From Salvator merianae (lineage: Eukaryota; Chordata; Lepidosauria; Squamata; Teiidae), in contig QVOM02000116.1 in assembly GCA_003586115.2 (NCBI GenBank), positions 45,331,024-45,395,023 on the forward strand: DNA of 64,000 nucleotides, written 5' to 3'. Each line of letters starts with the position of its first letter. The stretch's first letter is position 1. A model generated the notes under the pieces. The model had not been told where the DNA came from. It saw nothing but the letters and a program-made list of their open reading frames with translations, and made no database searches. Positions 23,966 to 35,972 of the stretch are shown one piece after another. A program made the translations under genes and the position numbers.

Positions 23966-25979
23966 AAATTACAGTAAATAATAATTGTTGTTGAAAAGAA
24001 ACAAGCATGTCTGCTAGTCAGCTGAGCAAGAGGAGAGGCAGCCAAGAGAATCTCTTCACTTCTCTGCTTTCCTTGCCAATTAGCTGAACAGTATTTTCTT
24101 CCATTCTTTTCTCTCATTTTGGTACCACTGCCAAAAAATGGGGATAACTGCTAATCGAGGGGAGGTAGTGATTAGTTGAGAGAATCCAAGTCCCCAGTTA
24201 GGGTAAAAGAAACCCTCCCGTTTTTTTAAACCTTGGAGCAGTGAAATTCGTACTACTCTAAGATTAAATTTTTAAAAAAACTTTTATTTGTTTGTTTGTC
24301 CCAGTAAATGGAATAAAAAGCCCCACCTTGTTTACTTATGAGCAGTTAGATTTTGGCTGTCCCCTAAGGTAAATGTTTCCCCCATGTTGGAGCAACAGTC
24401 CTCCCAATTATTGGTACCTAAAAGTGTAAAAAGCCTGGATTTTCCCTTAGGAAAATTTCTGGCAATCAGCTGGTTGTCAAGTGGAGAGGTAGCTGAAACA
24501 CAGCAGTAGATATGTGTCCCTTTTTGCCAATGTTCCTGGCCTGTTGTGTTCACCACTGGGCAGTCAGCAAATTGTCAAGTGGGATAAATGCTTCCTGAAG
24601 GGACAGGGTGCCTTCCAACTTCGAACATTCCAACAGAATGGAAAGTATAGTACTGTAGTTTCCTCCTCAACTCTAAACAAATCCCGTTTTTGAAAGGGGA
24701 ATGTGGATCATTCTAAGGTAGACCATTTTGTATGTTCCTGCCGCCTCAGGGTCAAACTAGATGAGACACCTTTCTTGGAATTTGCAAGCACACACAGCAC
24801 TAGAGATTGCACAAACTGAAATTTAATGGTTCGGTTCAAATCAACCCAACTTTGCTTCAAACTGTTTCTTCAAACTGCAGAGCGGTTTGGTTCAGATGCA
24901 GACTGCAAATTGACCAAACCAGTTCTCACATCTCTACATGACACACCTTCACAGAATGTGAACCATGTAGATTGGAACTGTATTAAGACTTTTCTACTAA
25001 CTTCCTTTCCAGTCACTTAGATTGTAAAAGCCATAATTAGTTACAGTCAACAGAAACACAGAAATTGACCAAATGCTTAATTGTGTGATACATTGCTGTT
25101 TTTTGGAAATTTGAAAAATAGAAAATTTTGAAGAGTAACTTTTGGAAAAGAGAAAGGGAAAGGTGTTCAAAAAGGTGTTGCAGACCCAAGGACTGTAGAT
25201 GCCTACATGAGATCAGCCACACCTTAACTTTTGATGCAACTTCCTGGTTTGACCGGGTATTTGAAATAGGGCTTTCCAGATACCGTGTTTCAGCCCCCAT
25301 TTTACAAAATACAGGGACAGTTCTTAAGTTCTTTACAGTTTTTTTTGTTGATTTGTTTTTATCATAGAAAAAATGGGTCTGGTGGGGCAGAACAGGTAGA
25401 ACAGCATGTGGTACCTCAGCTTCCATGGTGTTAAACAGTGTTTTGGTCCATTGATGATCAAAAAAGTGATTCATTATGGTCAAAAGCAAGATGCTAAACA
25501 GTCTTTGGCACTTGCTAGTGACTTCTAAGCACAGAAATAGATAAAGTTGCCATATTTCATTTGCTCAGCTATGTTACAGAGCAACATGGTGGATAAAATG
25601 GACCATGAGGATATAATCTCTCCTCCTCCTCCCTCCTCAATTAAAAATCTCCACAGGGGGAGAAAACTAAGGTCAGTTAGGGAAGTTGACATGAATTTTT
25701 GGCACACTTCGGCAGTGTTCACACCTAGCCAAAGAAGTGGCTCAAAAATGCCTGAGAGATGGTAGTGTGCGACATGCGTATTCTTATCCCATCTCTAATC
25801 TACCTTGTCAAGTCTAAAGGATATTCAAGTCTAAAATACCCCCCCCCCCAATATTCTAAAATCATCCTGAATCCTGTACTTTGAAGGTTAAGCTTGAGAG
25901 GTCTCTTTGCTGTTCCTTCCCACAACTTTTTAGTTCATGGTGACATTCTCCTGCTGGATTCTTACCTCCTTGGGTGTGG

Positions 25980-26250
25980 TGGTAGCTCTGCCCCCCCACC
26001 TGTGTTTTTTTGTTTGTTTAGCATGCCTCTTCTCCTACTTGAGAGTAAGTAGCGCAGATTTCCCTTCTCCATCAGGCCTTGGTGGTCCTTCTCCTACCCA
26101 TTTTTGGCTCTGCCAGTGCAGAAACAGCTCTGCTCCTCCCACCTGGTTTTTTAGGGCCTCTCTGTTCTTCCTGCTTGAGAGTAAACAGCATGGATTTTTC
26201 TCTCCACTGAGGCTCAGTGGCTTTGCTCCCGCCCATCTTGGTTTTTTGAG
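25980..26250. repeat. ~140-bp tandem duplication
   Basis: Two diverged units follow each other. Each begins CTCTGC(C/T)CC..CCCACCTG, passes through CTTGAGAGTAA(G/A)(T/C)AGC and ends in GG(T/C)(C/T)..GTGG. The start-to-start spacing is about 140 bp, and a shortened third start appears near 26220. It creates a long open frame by chance. Confidence 0.6.
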
Positions 26251-27844
26251 CTTTTTCTCATGTCAAAAGTTTTTTGTTCCCCTAAATATTCATTACCATA
26301 TTAAAAGTGCACCATATATGCTGTTGCATCTTTTATCTCAAGACGTGCAGTACATTTGCACTAAGGCTACTCTTCCTATAGGTTAATATCCAGTCACTAT
26401 GTTAAGGACTGCCAAATCGAGTATTCTTGCTGTAGGAGAACAGATTTTTATATATATTTTAAATTTCCTACTGGAAATGTCTTCCTTTTTTACTTGGACC
26501 ATTTCATCCATTTGGTCCATGCTGAAGTGGATACTGCTTTTTAGTTTGCTGTTGTTTGGCAAAGTATCTTGTTCAGACAAAGCTGGGAATCCTGAATGTG
26601 CTAAGGGAGACAATATAGTTACAGGACCTAATATTCAGATTACTTTTTGACTCATAGGCAGAGTGCTGGTTCTCATATAATGTTACAGAACTCATGTCTG
26701 AGTTGTAGTGCTTTATCCAGTACTGCTGGAATTCTAAAATTAGAACTCCTCTTTTCCTGCTACATATGTGGAGGATGATTTTTTAAAAATCTGTTTAATC
26801 ATATGAGCTGCCCACTATTCTTTTTAAAGGTTAAGCAAAACAGGGATAAAGAACTAGGGAACCTCAAGATGCTGTTAGGTTGTAATTTAGGTCATCATAG
26901 GCCATTGATCACTGTGGAATGAGATGATGGAAACTCCATTCAGCAATATGGAGTGGATTACAGAGATCAGTGACTGTTTCTCATTATCTTCTTATGTTAG
27001 AAATTCTTTACTACAATGTCCACATTTCATATAGTGAAACAGATGTCAAGGGTTCGGTTTGACTGGATACTGAACCACACCGTGCCCATCCCAACTTAGA
27101 AACTGAAGTGAAAATTTTTGCATAATTTATCATTTTTTTTACTATTTTGCATAATTTATTTTGCATTTGCCAATCATGAAAAGGAAGGGATAAGGAGCTA
27201 CAGAGAAGCTCTGTGACCAAAAATGCGTTCACACATTTTAAGAGCTAGAAATGTCCTTTTCTGAAATAGAAATGTTGCCCCCAGCTTCCATTGCAACTTT
27301 CTGTATTATTTTAGCAGTGCTGTCAATTGCAGCATGCATACAGCATTGGTAGCTGCTTCCGCAGGTACAAAGTTCACTTTGTTTGTGGAAATGTGAAAAG
27401 GACAAAGACTGCAATACTGTAATTGTATTATTGTGCCAACAAAGTGAACAGATATTAAAATTGCAGCCTATTTTTACTTAGAGTTGGAAAACCTTTACAG
27501 TAATGTGTTTGTAAATAGTGTTTCTATGTTAGTGTGTCTTCAGTGCTTTCCAGACAAAATTGGTGTTTCCTTGATGGGTCTGCTCAATCCTTGGTTCATA
27601 AGAATGTTGGATCAGGATTCTGTATGTGGAATTGCAGGAAAACTGAGTCCACATTCTTCAACCTACTTTAATAATCCCTTAATTCAGCATAATCTGTATT
27701 CAGTGCAAACTTTGATGAAGTTCGCGATTTGTCCTCACAATATCAAAGTAATCTTTTAAAATCTTTAAACCAAAGCACTGAATTCTACACATCAAGGCTC
27801 CTGTGGGTGGGATGAGGAAGAAATACGTTCACCTTTTTGCGCAG

Positions 27845-28354
27845 ATGTGCCCACCAGACTGACAGTAAAGCATAAGGCAATTTCCATACTGTTTCAGCAT
27901 CTAGCCCTCTTGCTGCTGCTTTGCTGGCATGACAAACACCAATGTTGGCCAGGTGGGAAATTTTTGTGGCTCTGTACTGTAGTGTCTGTGTGCGTGTGTG
28001 CGTACGTATGTGCATGTGTACTTGTGTGTGTGTGTGTGCGTGCGTGTGTGCCCACATGCGGGCTTGCGTGTGCACCTGTTTCACTGCATGGGGGTGGACA
28101 CTTCATCCGTGGCTGTAACAAATGTAAAAAAACTAAACATGATTTAATTAGTTTTTTTCAACTTGTTACAGCGGCGAATGGAGCTGCCGCGGTACGGTGT
28201 AGACTACAGCACAGTGAAGGGGCTGCGAGACGGACGCTCCGCACTAGCAACATTGGGGTCTGTGACATCCGGGAAGCAGCAGCTAGAGAGCGTACAGCGC
28301 CACACAGCACTGCAGCAAACAGACCGCTCTTTTACTTTCGTTTTGGTGAGCACA
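27845..28354. mobile_element. TIR element of unknown family containing a TG repeat
   Basis: The left end TGTGCCCACCAGACTGACAG and the reverse complement of the right end TGTGCTCACCAAAACGAAAG pair. Inside them, a second paired block contains TTGCTGCTGCTT...CACCAATGTTG on the left and CTGCTGCTTCC...CCAATGTTG on the right. About 510 bp long, with no transposase frame. The right half (28165-28330) is CpG-rich compared with the surroundings. Confidence 0.5.
27990..28075. repeat. (TG)n-rich imperfect microsatellite
   Basis: Alternating purine-pyrimidine TG, CG and TA steps dominate. Such tracts can take up left-handed conformations in principle. Confidence 0.85.
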
Positions 28355-28499
28355 AGAAATATACGTATATTTATATATATCTGTGTGTTTTTTGCAAGTA
28401 TTTGAAGAAGAGCATCCTTTAGGAATGTGCCACAGACCACCAGAAAAAATCGCCAGCCAACTGCACCGAAATCACCAAATGGCCACTGAAAATTGCCAG

Positions 28500-28735
28500 C
28501 AGCTTTTATATCTGCCCTGCCCCTAGCCCCACCCGTAGCCCCACCCCTACCCCATGGCTGTTGGTGGCCCCACCCAAGCTGCTCCTACAATCCTACCCAT
28601 GCTGGTGCTGTCCCTAGCCCCGCCCCAAACCCCACCTAAACCCCGCCCATAATCCCGCCCATATGGGCACTGCTCCAAGCACCACCCATAGCCGCAGACT
28701 ATAACGTGTGCCCCCGCCCCAAATACTGCCCCCCA
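28500..28735. repeat. C-rich imperfect repeat
   Basis: Variants of the unit TAGCCCCACCC / CCCCGCCC recur about a dozen times, diverged from each other. The flanks (28420-28500 and 28740-28900) are rich in 'aaattgcca' and 'ccaaaat' motifs and may belong to the same mobile or satellite-derived unit, but I found no terminal repeats. Confidence 0.55.
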
Positions 28736-29394
28736 AAAATGGCTGACGACTACAAGCCGAAAAATGTCAGAAGAATGCCAAAAAGTCCCCCAAATTGCCA
28801 AAATTTTAGTCGTTGCCAGGTTGGTGTAAAAAATGCCAATGAACCTGGAAGTTGGCATTGCCATTGCCAAACTCCCCACCTCAGTAGCCTAGAATTTCAG
28901 GCTGTGTAACTATTACACTGGTGGTACTCATGCAGCACTACTTTGGTGGCATAGTTGTAAAAATAACCCCAGTGCTCTATGATATGCCACATCTTTTTCT
29001 GAACTGGGCATGAACTTAAATTCTAGCCAGGAATTGGCTCTGTGGAAAAAGGAGTGTATGGCAACTTGCCAAAGGCTTCACTACTTTTGTCAGAGCCTTT
29101 TCTTCTTTCCAAAGAATTTTATATGGTTTATTTCTGCTTGCCGCGTGGCAGGCAGTGGAAACCGTGGACTTGCGTACTTGTTCTATAGTATTATGTTAAG
29201 GGTGTTTTGTAGGCAAAAAAGTGAACTGGTCATCCATTCTTCCCCAGTGGTGAATCCCTGACTCTTCACAGTGTTACTGTTTAATACGTTTCACACTGAA
29301 AACAAAATAAATTCCAAATATGCAAATGAGCAAACATGCAAGAAAAGTTTGCAACTCTTCTTTTATAAAGTTGTTATTGCTACTATTACTGCTG

Positions 29395-29440
29395 TTGCTA
29401 TTATTACTACTACTACTACTACTACTACTAATACCACCAC
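29395..29440. repeat. (ATT)n / (CTA)n / (CAC)n trinucleotide repeats
   Basis: A compound trinucleotide tract with about eight ACT/CTA units in a row. Confidence 0.85.
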
Positions 29441-29674
29441 CACTGGTTATATTGATTGCCCACTTTTGATAGGCAGAATCCAACCCAAAGTGTGTGCCAG
29501 CCACCTGATCTCATAGATGTATGTAGGCTTTCTGTCTGTCTAAAGTGGAAGCGTTGCAAACACTGAGCAGAAGCAAGTGGTGAAGTCATTGCATTACTTT
29601 TGTTTCCATATGCCTACTGCTGCCCAGGCCTTTCACTAGCAGAGAACACTCACAAGTCGTTTCTGATTTGTTCA

Positions 29675-29900
29675 TTAAACTCAGGGGTAGCCAGTGTGAT
29701 GGTGCCTCCTGTTGTTACGGGATTGTAACTTCCATTATCCGCCAACCGGGACTCCTGTCAATAACTGTTTGGACACATGCATGCAATTTTCAGGTCTACA
29801 GTAAGGAAGTGGTTTCCTGTTTCCTTCTTCCAAGGAGATACCAGGGATTGAACTTGGAATCTTCTGTGTGCAAGCAGATGTTCTGGCATCTTTTATTTTA
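29675..29900 (-). mobile_element. tRNA-type SINE fragment, antisense
   Basis: The + strand contains 'ccagggattgaacttggaat' followed by 'gtgcaagcagatgttctgg', the complement of a tRNA-like B-box region as seen in tRNA-derived SINEs. A second 'gagataccaggga' lies 70 bp downstream. The tail is not clear. Confidence 0.45.
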
Positions 29901-30439
29901 ACTTGAGATACCAGGGACTGAAAGCACTTTCTGGATACAACGCATGTTCCTTTCCAGTAGAACTGTACTCCTTTAACGTGACAGTCTTCTCTCGTTCCAA
30001 GTTCTGATCCTTTCTCATATTAAATCTTAATGAATTATTTGGGGGAGTGGATTAATGAGAATTTATAGCATAATCAGACTAAATCTTAAATATAAGCAGC
30101 ACACATAAGTATCCCCACTCTGGACCACTGGTAATGTTATCCATTTTACTTCTTCTTCCAATTTATATTGCCCTTCCACAAAAAGGCTTGGGGTGATGTA
30201 CTGTAAAAACCATAATAAAATGCCATTTAAACCTGACAACAGCATTAAGTCAGTACAGTGTAGAGCAAAAATAGCAGCATTCAATTAGCAACCTACCAAA
30301 GCAGCTGTAAAATAACACAGTGGCATAATTCTGATGTGAATTATTACGTCAGTGCAGGCCTACACATACCTCGCTTTTATTGTAGTACCAGTATTGTAAC
30401 TCCTTGGTACAAGAAAATAGGCAAGGTTTTATGGCTAAG

Positions 30440-31160
30440 TCATAGGAAGAACCTATGCTCTGCAGGATTGGACCAGTAGCTCATCTACTCTAGAAGCTTG
30501 TTCTCAAAGCAGCAACCAGTTGCATATGGAAACCCAAAAGCAAGCTATAAGTCGACACCTCACCATCCTCATAGTCTTCGAGCAGCTGGCTTTTAAAGGC
30601 AATATCTGGGACCTCAGAGTGGTATGCAGATGATGATGATGATATTAAAAACCTGCCTACCAGATCATACAACAATCAGAGCACGTAGTCATCATAAACT
30701 CCTTTTGAAGCCTTCCAGGTTGCTAGTCAACACTACATCTTGTGACAGTGAGTTCCAAAGTTTAATTGTATGCTGTATGGAAAATACTTTATTTTATGTG
30801 TCCTACCTCTTCCAAGTGGGGGTCACAAAGAGTCAGACATGACTTAACAATTGAACTACCACAACTCCTCTTCCAAGATTCAGCTTCATTGAGTGATGCT
30901 TAGTTCTGGTGTTTTGAGTTGGGGGATCCCCCCCCCCCTTATCTGTCAACACTGTGCATGATTTTATAATACATCCATTATGTTTCTGCTCACTCATCTC
31001 CTTTCTAGATTAAATACCCCAGCTCTTCAAGGCTTTCCTCCAAAAAAAGTTCCCCAGCTCTTCTTACATTTTATTTGCCCTTTCTTGAACCATTGCCAAT
31101 TCCAGTTTTTGAGACTTGATGCAGTATTCCAGGTGAGATTTCCAATCTAGCCTACTTTAG
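30440..31160 (-). mobile_element. CR1 LINE, antisense, with nested insertion
   Basis: The + strand shows the typical complement of the CR1 C-terminal coding region: 'tttgaagccttccaggttg', 'gagttccaaagtttaattg', 'cttccaagattcagcttcat' and 'gcatgattttataata'. It is fragmented by stops and a C10 run at 30930. A 50-bp insertion at 30817-30866 interrupts it cleanly. Confidence 0.8.
30817..30866 (+). mobile_element. Severely 5'-truncated BovB/Sauria-type tail with 11-bp TSD
   Basis: The 50-bp insert reads TGGGGGTCACAAAGAGTCAG, then ACATGACTTAACAATTGAAC and a short CA-rich end, which matches the shared 3' tail of BovB LINEs and Sauria SINEs. The 11-bp sequence CCTCTTCCAAG is repeated exactly on both sides (30806-30816 and 30867-30877), as expected for target-primed reverse transcription. 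CR1 homology is continuous when the insert is ignored. Confidence 0.85.
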
Positions 31161-31270
31161 ATGCATAGTTTTAGATTTGCCTTTTGAATTAATGTAAGGT
31201 GATGATTATAGTTTGATCTTGATATTTTAATTGAATTGAAGATTGAATCAAGAACATGCATTTTTTGTAA

Positions 31271-31376
31271 AAAAAATAGAATGCTTTATGAATTTGCATG
31301 CCATCATTGCACAGGGACCGTGCTAATCTTCTCTGTATCATTCCAATTTTAGTATATGCACTGCCAAAGCAAGCGC
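31271..31376 (-). ncRNA. U6 snRNA copy (probable pseudogene)
   Basis: Read on the minus strand, about 106 nt align end to end with U6 snRNA. The central core is kept: CATATACTAAAATTGGAA, then ATACAGAGAAGATTAGCA, which includes the ACAGAGA box and the AGC triad. The 3' part (TGATGGCATGCAAATTCATA) and the T-run are present. About 15 differences are spread along it, with several C-to-T type changes in the 5' stem loop. No clear TATA element or PSE is seen at the expected distance upstream (31400-31450), so I favour a retro-pseudogene over an active gene. Confidence 0.9.
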
Positions 31377-31477
31377 AAAAACATTCATGTTGAAAATCAG
31401 TTGATTTAAGAGGAGGATACTGGTTTTCATTTGGCTAAGACAGACGCACTGTTTGTTTTAGATTGAAGAGAGAAATG

Positions 31478-31528
31478 GAAGGAAGGAAGGAAGGAAGGAA
31501 GGAAGGAAGGAAGGAAGGAAGGAAGGAG
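31478..31528. repeat. (AAGG)n microsatellite
   Basis: About twelve perfect GGAA units. Confidence 0.95.
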
Positions 31529-34500
31529 AAGCTGGAAGAGATGGGTGTAAATTCAGTGTGTTTGCTTTGTCCCTCCATTCTCAGATCCATTGCGATGGAT
31601 CATCTGTGTACCTTCTATGATCCATCAGTATTGATCATAAGATTCAGGCATCCATTGCTTCACCACACTGCCTTGTCTTCCTCTCTCAGCTGGTCAAGCA
31701 GCTTGCTAGCTAAGTTATATTTTTCTGGGCACTGTTGTGGTCCCAGACTTCCTTCCCATGTCCTCCAGCTTTTGATGGTATTTTCAGCAGCGTCTGTATC
31801 ATGGAAAACAGCTGTAGGGCACTAGTGGTTCCTTGCTTTCATCTAGAAGGTGTCAAAGACAACAAAGCCTTTATCTTAAATCTTGAAGAATAAAATTTCC
31901 TCATAGCTCAATGGAGAGTGTTTTTTTAAAAAAAAGTCTTTATTGCTTATGTTAAAGCACCAGAGCTTTCTTCTCAAAACTAGGATAGTAGCAAAGATGC
32001 AGACATATGAACTGTCTCCAGTCCACTTGGGACTGAACTCAATCTGTGGCCTTAGGCAAGCATTATCTCTTTCAGCTTTGATGACTTTTATTTTTGAGGT
32101 TATTAGGCTTTTTTGCAGTCGAACAGAGATGAACAAAAGGAAAGCCCATGGCAGCCATTGGTGCAAAACTAAATGTGCATAGTTATTTGTGTCACTATGT
32201 GACATATTTATATATGTTGTACATTTTTAAAAACATGCATATCATATTTTTAAAACTGTTTTTCCTAGAGCAGCTTACAGATGCAAAGTAATCAGAGGAA
32301 ACCAACAATTAAAAATCTATCACATGCCAGTTAATCAGTCAGTCAATCAGCCAACAACCTGTTTAAAATTGAAATATTCATACAAACCAATGTAGGTTCC
32401 ATATAGGTGATGTTTAAAATTACTGACTTAATAAAAACATCTAGATGATACATCTCCTTTCATTAGTTAGCAAAGTATATAGCTACATGGTTATAAGTAC
32501 AGTACAGTTTAATTCTAGATAAATTGACTCATTTCTTCATTTCTTTAGAGATAGCACTGTTATAACCTTCTATTCCGTCCCTTATTTTTGGTTCAGACTG
32601 GTTGTTAGCATAGGTGCTGTTTTTGCGGACTGTCAGATATTGCTAAGGCTTTGGCTATGGTTGCCATTAATAATTGACACCAGAAAAAAAAAAAGCAGTA
32701 TACTTTGCTAAGAACCTCTAAAGGTATTTTGGTTACCTTTGGTTTAGTAAAGCTTCTCTGTAAGTTTATACAGTAGGAGAATCTACCAGTGCAGTTCTAA
32801 CATTATGTCAAAAAGCACATACCTATTAACATTTTAAAAAACGTAAAAACTAGTCTTAAACAGTAAGGATCAGCCATTAAAAGCCCTCATTAAAAGATCT
32901 CTGCCCCCCCCCCAATAAAATCACATATGCAGGGCCAATACCAGAATGACCTGATTAATTAGGGATGCTCAACTTTGAACATTCCATGTTGGAAGCTGAA
33001 TGTTGGAAGTTGTAGTTCAGAAATACCTGGAGGGCTGCAAGTTGACAATTCTGCTGCTAATAGACGCAAAGCATCTTGTTTTTTTATTTTACTGTATTGT
33101 ATTCATTTTTCATACGCACAGGGCAGTTCATTCTCTTAGAATCACGAATTTGTTTCCTTAATATCACAGGGACATCTTAAGGACGGATAGAACAACCCCC
33201 AAACCACTCACAATGGATTAAGGACTGCATACTCTTGGGTTACGGGCTCCTGCTTATAAAATTCTTTATATTTTATATATAAACATTATATGTTTCCGTA
33301 TCTATTTTAACATTATATATTAATATATTTTAAATATACTTATATGTTGAAAGAAACTAAAGCTGAAACTAACAGTCAGTCCACATTTGCAAGTTCACAG
33401 TGTGCAAGCTGCAGATAGAAAACTCTGTAAGGCTAGGGTGATCTTACACTCCTGACATTTTAGGCCCCATAAAAAACAGCTAAATCACATTTTGAGAAAC
33501 AAGCAACATCACAGGTTGCAGTGTTTTACGTGTAAAGTATTTGATCGGTTCCTCTGTTAATGCCATCTTGCTATTTGATGGTAGCACATCACTAATTTCT
33601 TGGTGATTTTTTTATATTGCATGCAAAAGTGTTTGCACACCAAGCATTGTTGTTCTTTTTGTTAGTGCTTTGGTTTTCCCTGGGCAGAGAAAATGGTATT
33701 TTTTTCTTTTTAAGGAACAGATTTGTCCTATTGAATGCTTATAGTGGTTTGCATTCTGATCCCATGTGGATACAAGCCATGAAATGATAACTGTATCTCC
33801 TGTAAGTGGAAAAAGTGTTGCAAAGACTTCTGAAGTGAGTGTCCTATCTTGACTTTTCGGCAACACTGCAAACTGAATTAGATATTTTCTATTTAGAGAT
33901 TTATGCCAGGGCAGTTATGTGTTGCGTGCATTCCTAAACTTCCTAATGCAAGAAGCCCATGTGGGAGAAAGAATGCATTCTGATGAGAATCAAGAATAAT
34001 AATAATAATAGTATCATTATTACAACTATTTTCTAAAATAATTCAAAAAGATTACTGAAGAGCTCATTGACAGTTTTATTACTAAAACGTTTCATAACTA
34101 AAAGTCAGAACCCTCCTAAACTTAAAAAGACAGACAGATGAGGGATTGAAGCGGAATGGATGCTGGTTCACAGTGTCTCAGCTCCCAGCTTATCAGCCCA
34201 TTACCACAGTTAACATTCTGTCCACCTACGTATTTGATAGAAGATTGTTTGGGATGTATCCTTAACCAGAAGAAACACATGCACTCTTCATATTTATCAT
34301 TCAGGTTAGATTAAGGGTGAAGCAGCGTATTGCAAGGTCAAAAGATGAACAATTCATATATCGATCTTTGATCTTAAATAGGGGATACTATAGCTTTTCC
34401 TTTTGACCTATAAGTCTTGAAGGATATAGACTGCAAGCATATAAAAAATTGGACTTGCTTTATGTCTCTGTGCTTCATATCACATAGTATCTAATTTGTA

Positions 34501-35861
34501 GACCTAAAATAGAGCTGTTGCCTGCTCGTAGCACATGATGCTGTACGGAAAAAGTTGCTGAACTGATTATTTCAATTAGCTTGTACTTATTTTTAACCAT
34601 TTGCCAGGGACAGCACATAATCCATTCCACTTGTTTTATATCATTCATTTCTTACTTAGTATGACACATGCCCTTAGTGCTGTTGCTTGTGGAATGCTAC
34701 TGTGGACATAATTTTTTTTTTTTTTTTCAAAAAAGACTTTGTCAACATTTGTCTCCTTCATTTGTGCACATATATCCATCCTCCAGCTGAGAAATCACGG
34801 ATAATAACATCTGGTGATAGCAGATTGATTTCATTGAGCTACAGAGCTAGGAGAACTTTACTTTGAAAAGGGTCAGTGAATAGATTTGCTTTCCGTGCAC
34901 AAACCCAGTGCAGGTTGCATGGGACATCTATAGAATATTTTGTAGTTTTTAATTGAAGAATCTGGATATGTTTGACATCCTGCCCGGTTCTTTGGGAATT
35001 CGTAAAAGTCTATACTATCACCTGTATCATTTCAGTTCTAGAAGACTTGACATGGTATAATGGAATTTCCAGCTAATTTTTCTTGATTTTCTGCTCTGAC
35101 TAGCATTAAAAGCAAATTGTGGCCTGGCATATTGCTTTCACCTTTTGCTTGTGCGAACACTAGTTTATGCAAGGCCTTGCTAATATGCCGATACTCATAA
35201 TGTAACCCTCTTGATGGATTTCACTGCTGGTGTATCGTGGGTGCTTTCATTCAAAACTGTGACTTTTATACTAGTCTGTACTTTTGATTTTGTAAAATAA
35301 GTTATAGGAATAAAGCTGCATTACCTACATGATAATTCTGACATAACACTTCCTACATTGTGTATTGGGTTATTTTTATTTGTTCCTTTGTAACAGTTAT
35401 TAATATTCTGCCTTTTGGGATATAAATAAATCCATTCAAGGAGGCTTATAATTAGATGTGAACTGCAGAGTTACAGGCTGGATGTGGTATCCCAGTGTGG
35501 GTGATTCACTCTGATGAACTTTATGGTCTGTACTGCTGTTTTGCAACCATTGTGCACCAATCTGTTGTTAGACTACAACTCCCATCATGCCCAGTCAGTA
35601 TGGTCATCGTTCAGGAATGTTTTGGGGAACTGTAGCTCAACAATATCTAGAAATTGATTAATTGAGAAATACTGGTCTGTGCCCATGAATCCAGTGAAAA
35701 CTTAAAGTATCAACAGTATGGTTATCAGGAGAAATAACGTAATGGCATCACATTTAATTTGCATAATCCTTATCCTTAGATGGGCCATTTAGATATTTTA
35801 AAATGTTCATAATTTGCACTTAATGACTTCTGACTTTTTCCTTTTCCTCCCACAAATGCAG

Positions 35862-35972
35862 GAGTGGATCAAGCACTGCCACAGGAACGCCGAACTCCAG
35901 TTACCCCTTCCTCCTCCTCTCGATATCACCGGCGCAGGTCCTCAGGGTCGCGCGATGAGCGCTATCGGTCAG
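35862..35972 (+). CDS. DIP2C: DIP2C coding exon 3 (internal exon)
   Basis: This 111-bp exon encodes 37 residues beginning (G)VDQALPQERRTPVTP and ending SSGSRDERYRS. The acceptor is caaatgcag and the donor is a consensus GTAAGT. It is phase 1 at both ends: the leading GA completes glycine and the final G starts the aspartate of exon 4. The product is a basic, serine-rich linker within the N-terminal region; the RYHRRRSSGS cluster has the look of a basophilic kinase target, which is inference only. The CpG-rich codons here (CGC, CGG, TCG) contrast with the AT-rich intron around it, supporting selection on the protein. The open frame runs past the donor to 36049, but that extension is intronic. 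Confidence 0.97.

Larger units (their letters stand above)
22630..35861 (+). other. DIP2C: DIP2C intron 2
   Basis: A 13.2-kb intron with donor GTATGT and acceptor caaatgcag. It holds a possible L2 tail, a tandem duplication, a TIR element with a TG microsatellite, C-rich repeats, a SINE fragment, an antisense CR1 with a nested insertion, and an antisense U6 copy. In 22630-23780, 24000-25970, 26660-27840, 29910-30430 and 31540-35860 I see no feature I can support, apart from short low-complexity runs such as C9 near 25841, AAT repeats near 33996 and T19 near 34710. Confidence 0.85.

Noticed and set aside
25037..25489. 150-codon antisense open frame
   Set aside because: Composition is ordinary for AT-rich noncoding DNA; there is no signal peptide, motif or splice context, unlike the frame at 20017.
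25937..26386. 149-codon open frame on the + strand
   Set aside because: It arises from a tandem duplication of T/C-rich sequence and yields a Phe/Ser/Leu-rich product with no domain features.
27847..28422. 191-codon open frame on the + strand
   Set aside because: It runs through the TG microsatellite and a TIR element; the translation is a low-complexity Cys-Val run followed by unrelated sequence. No family features, so I treat it as chance.
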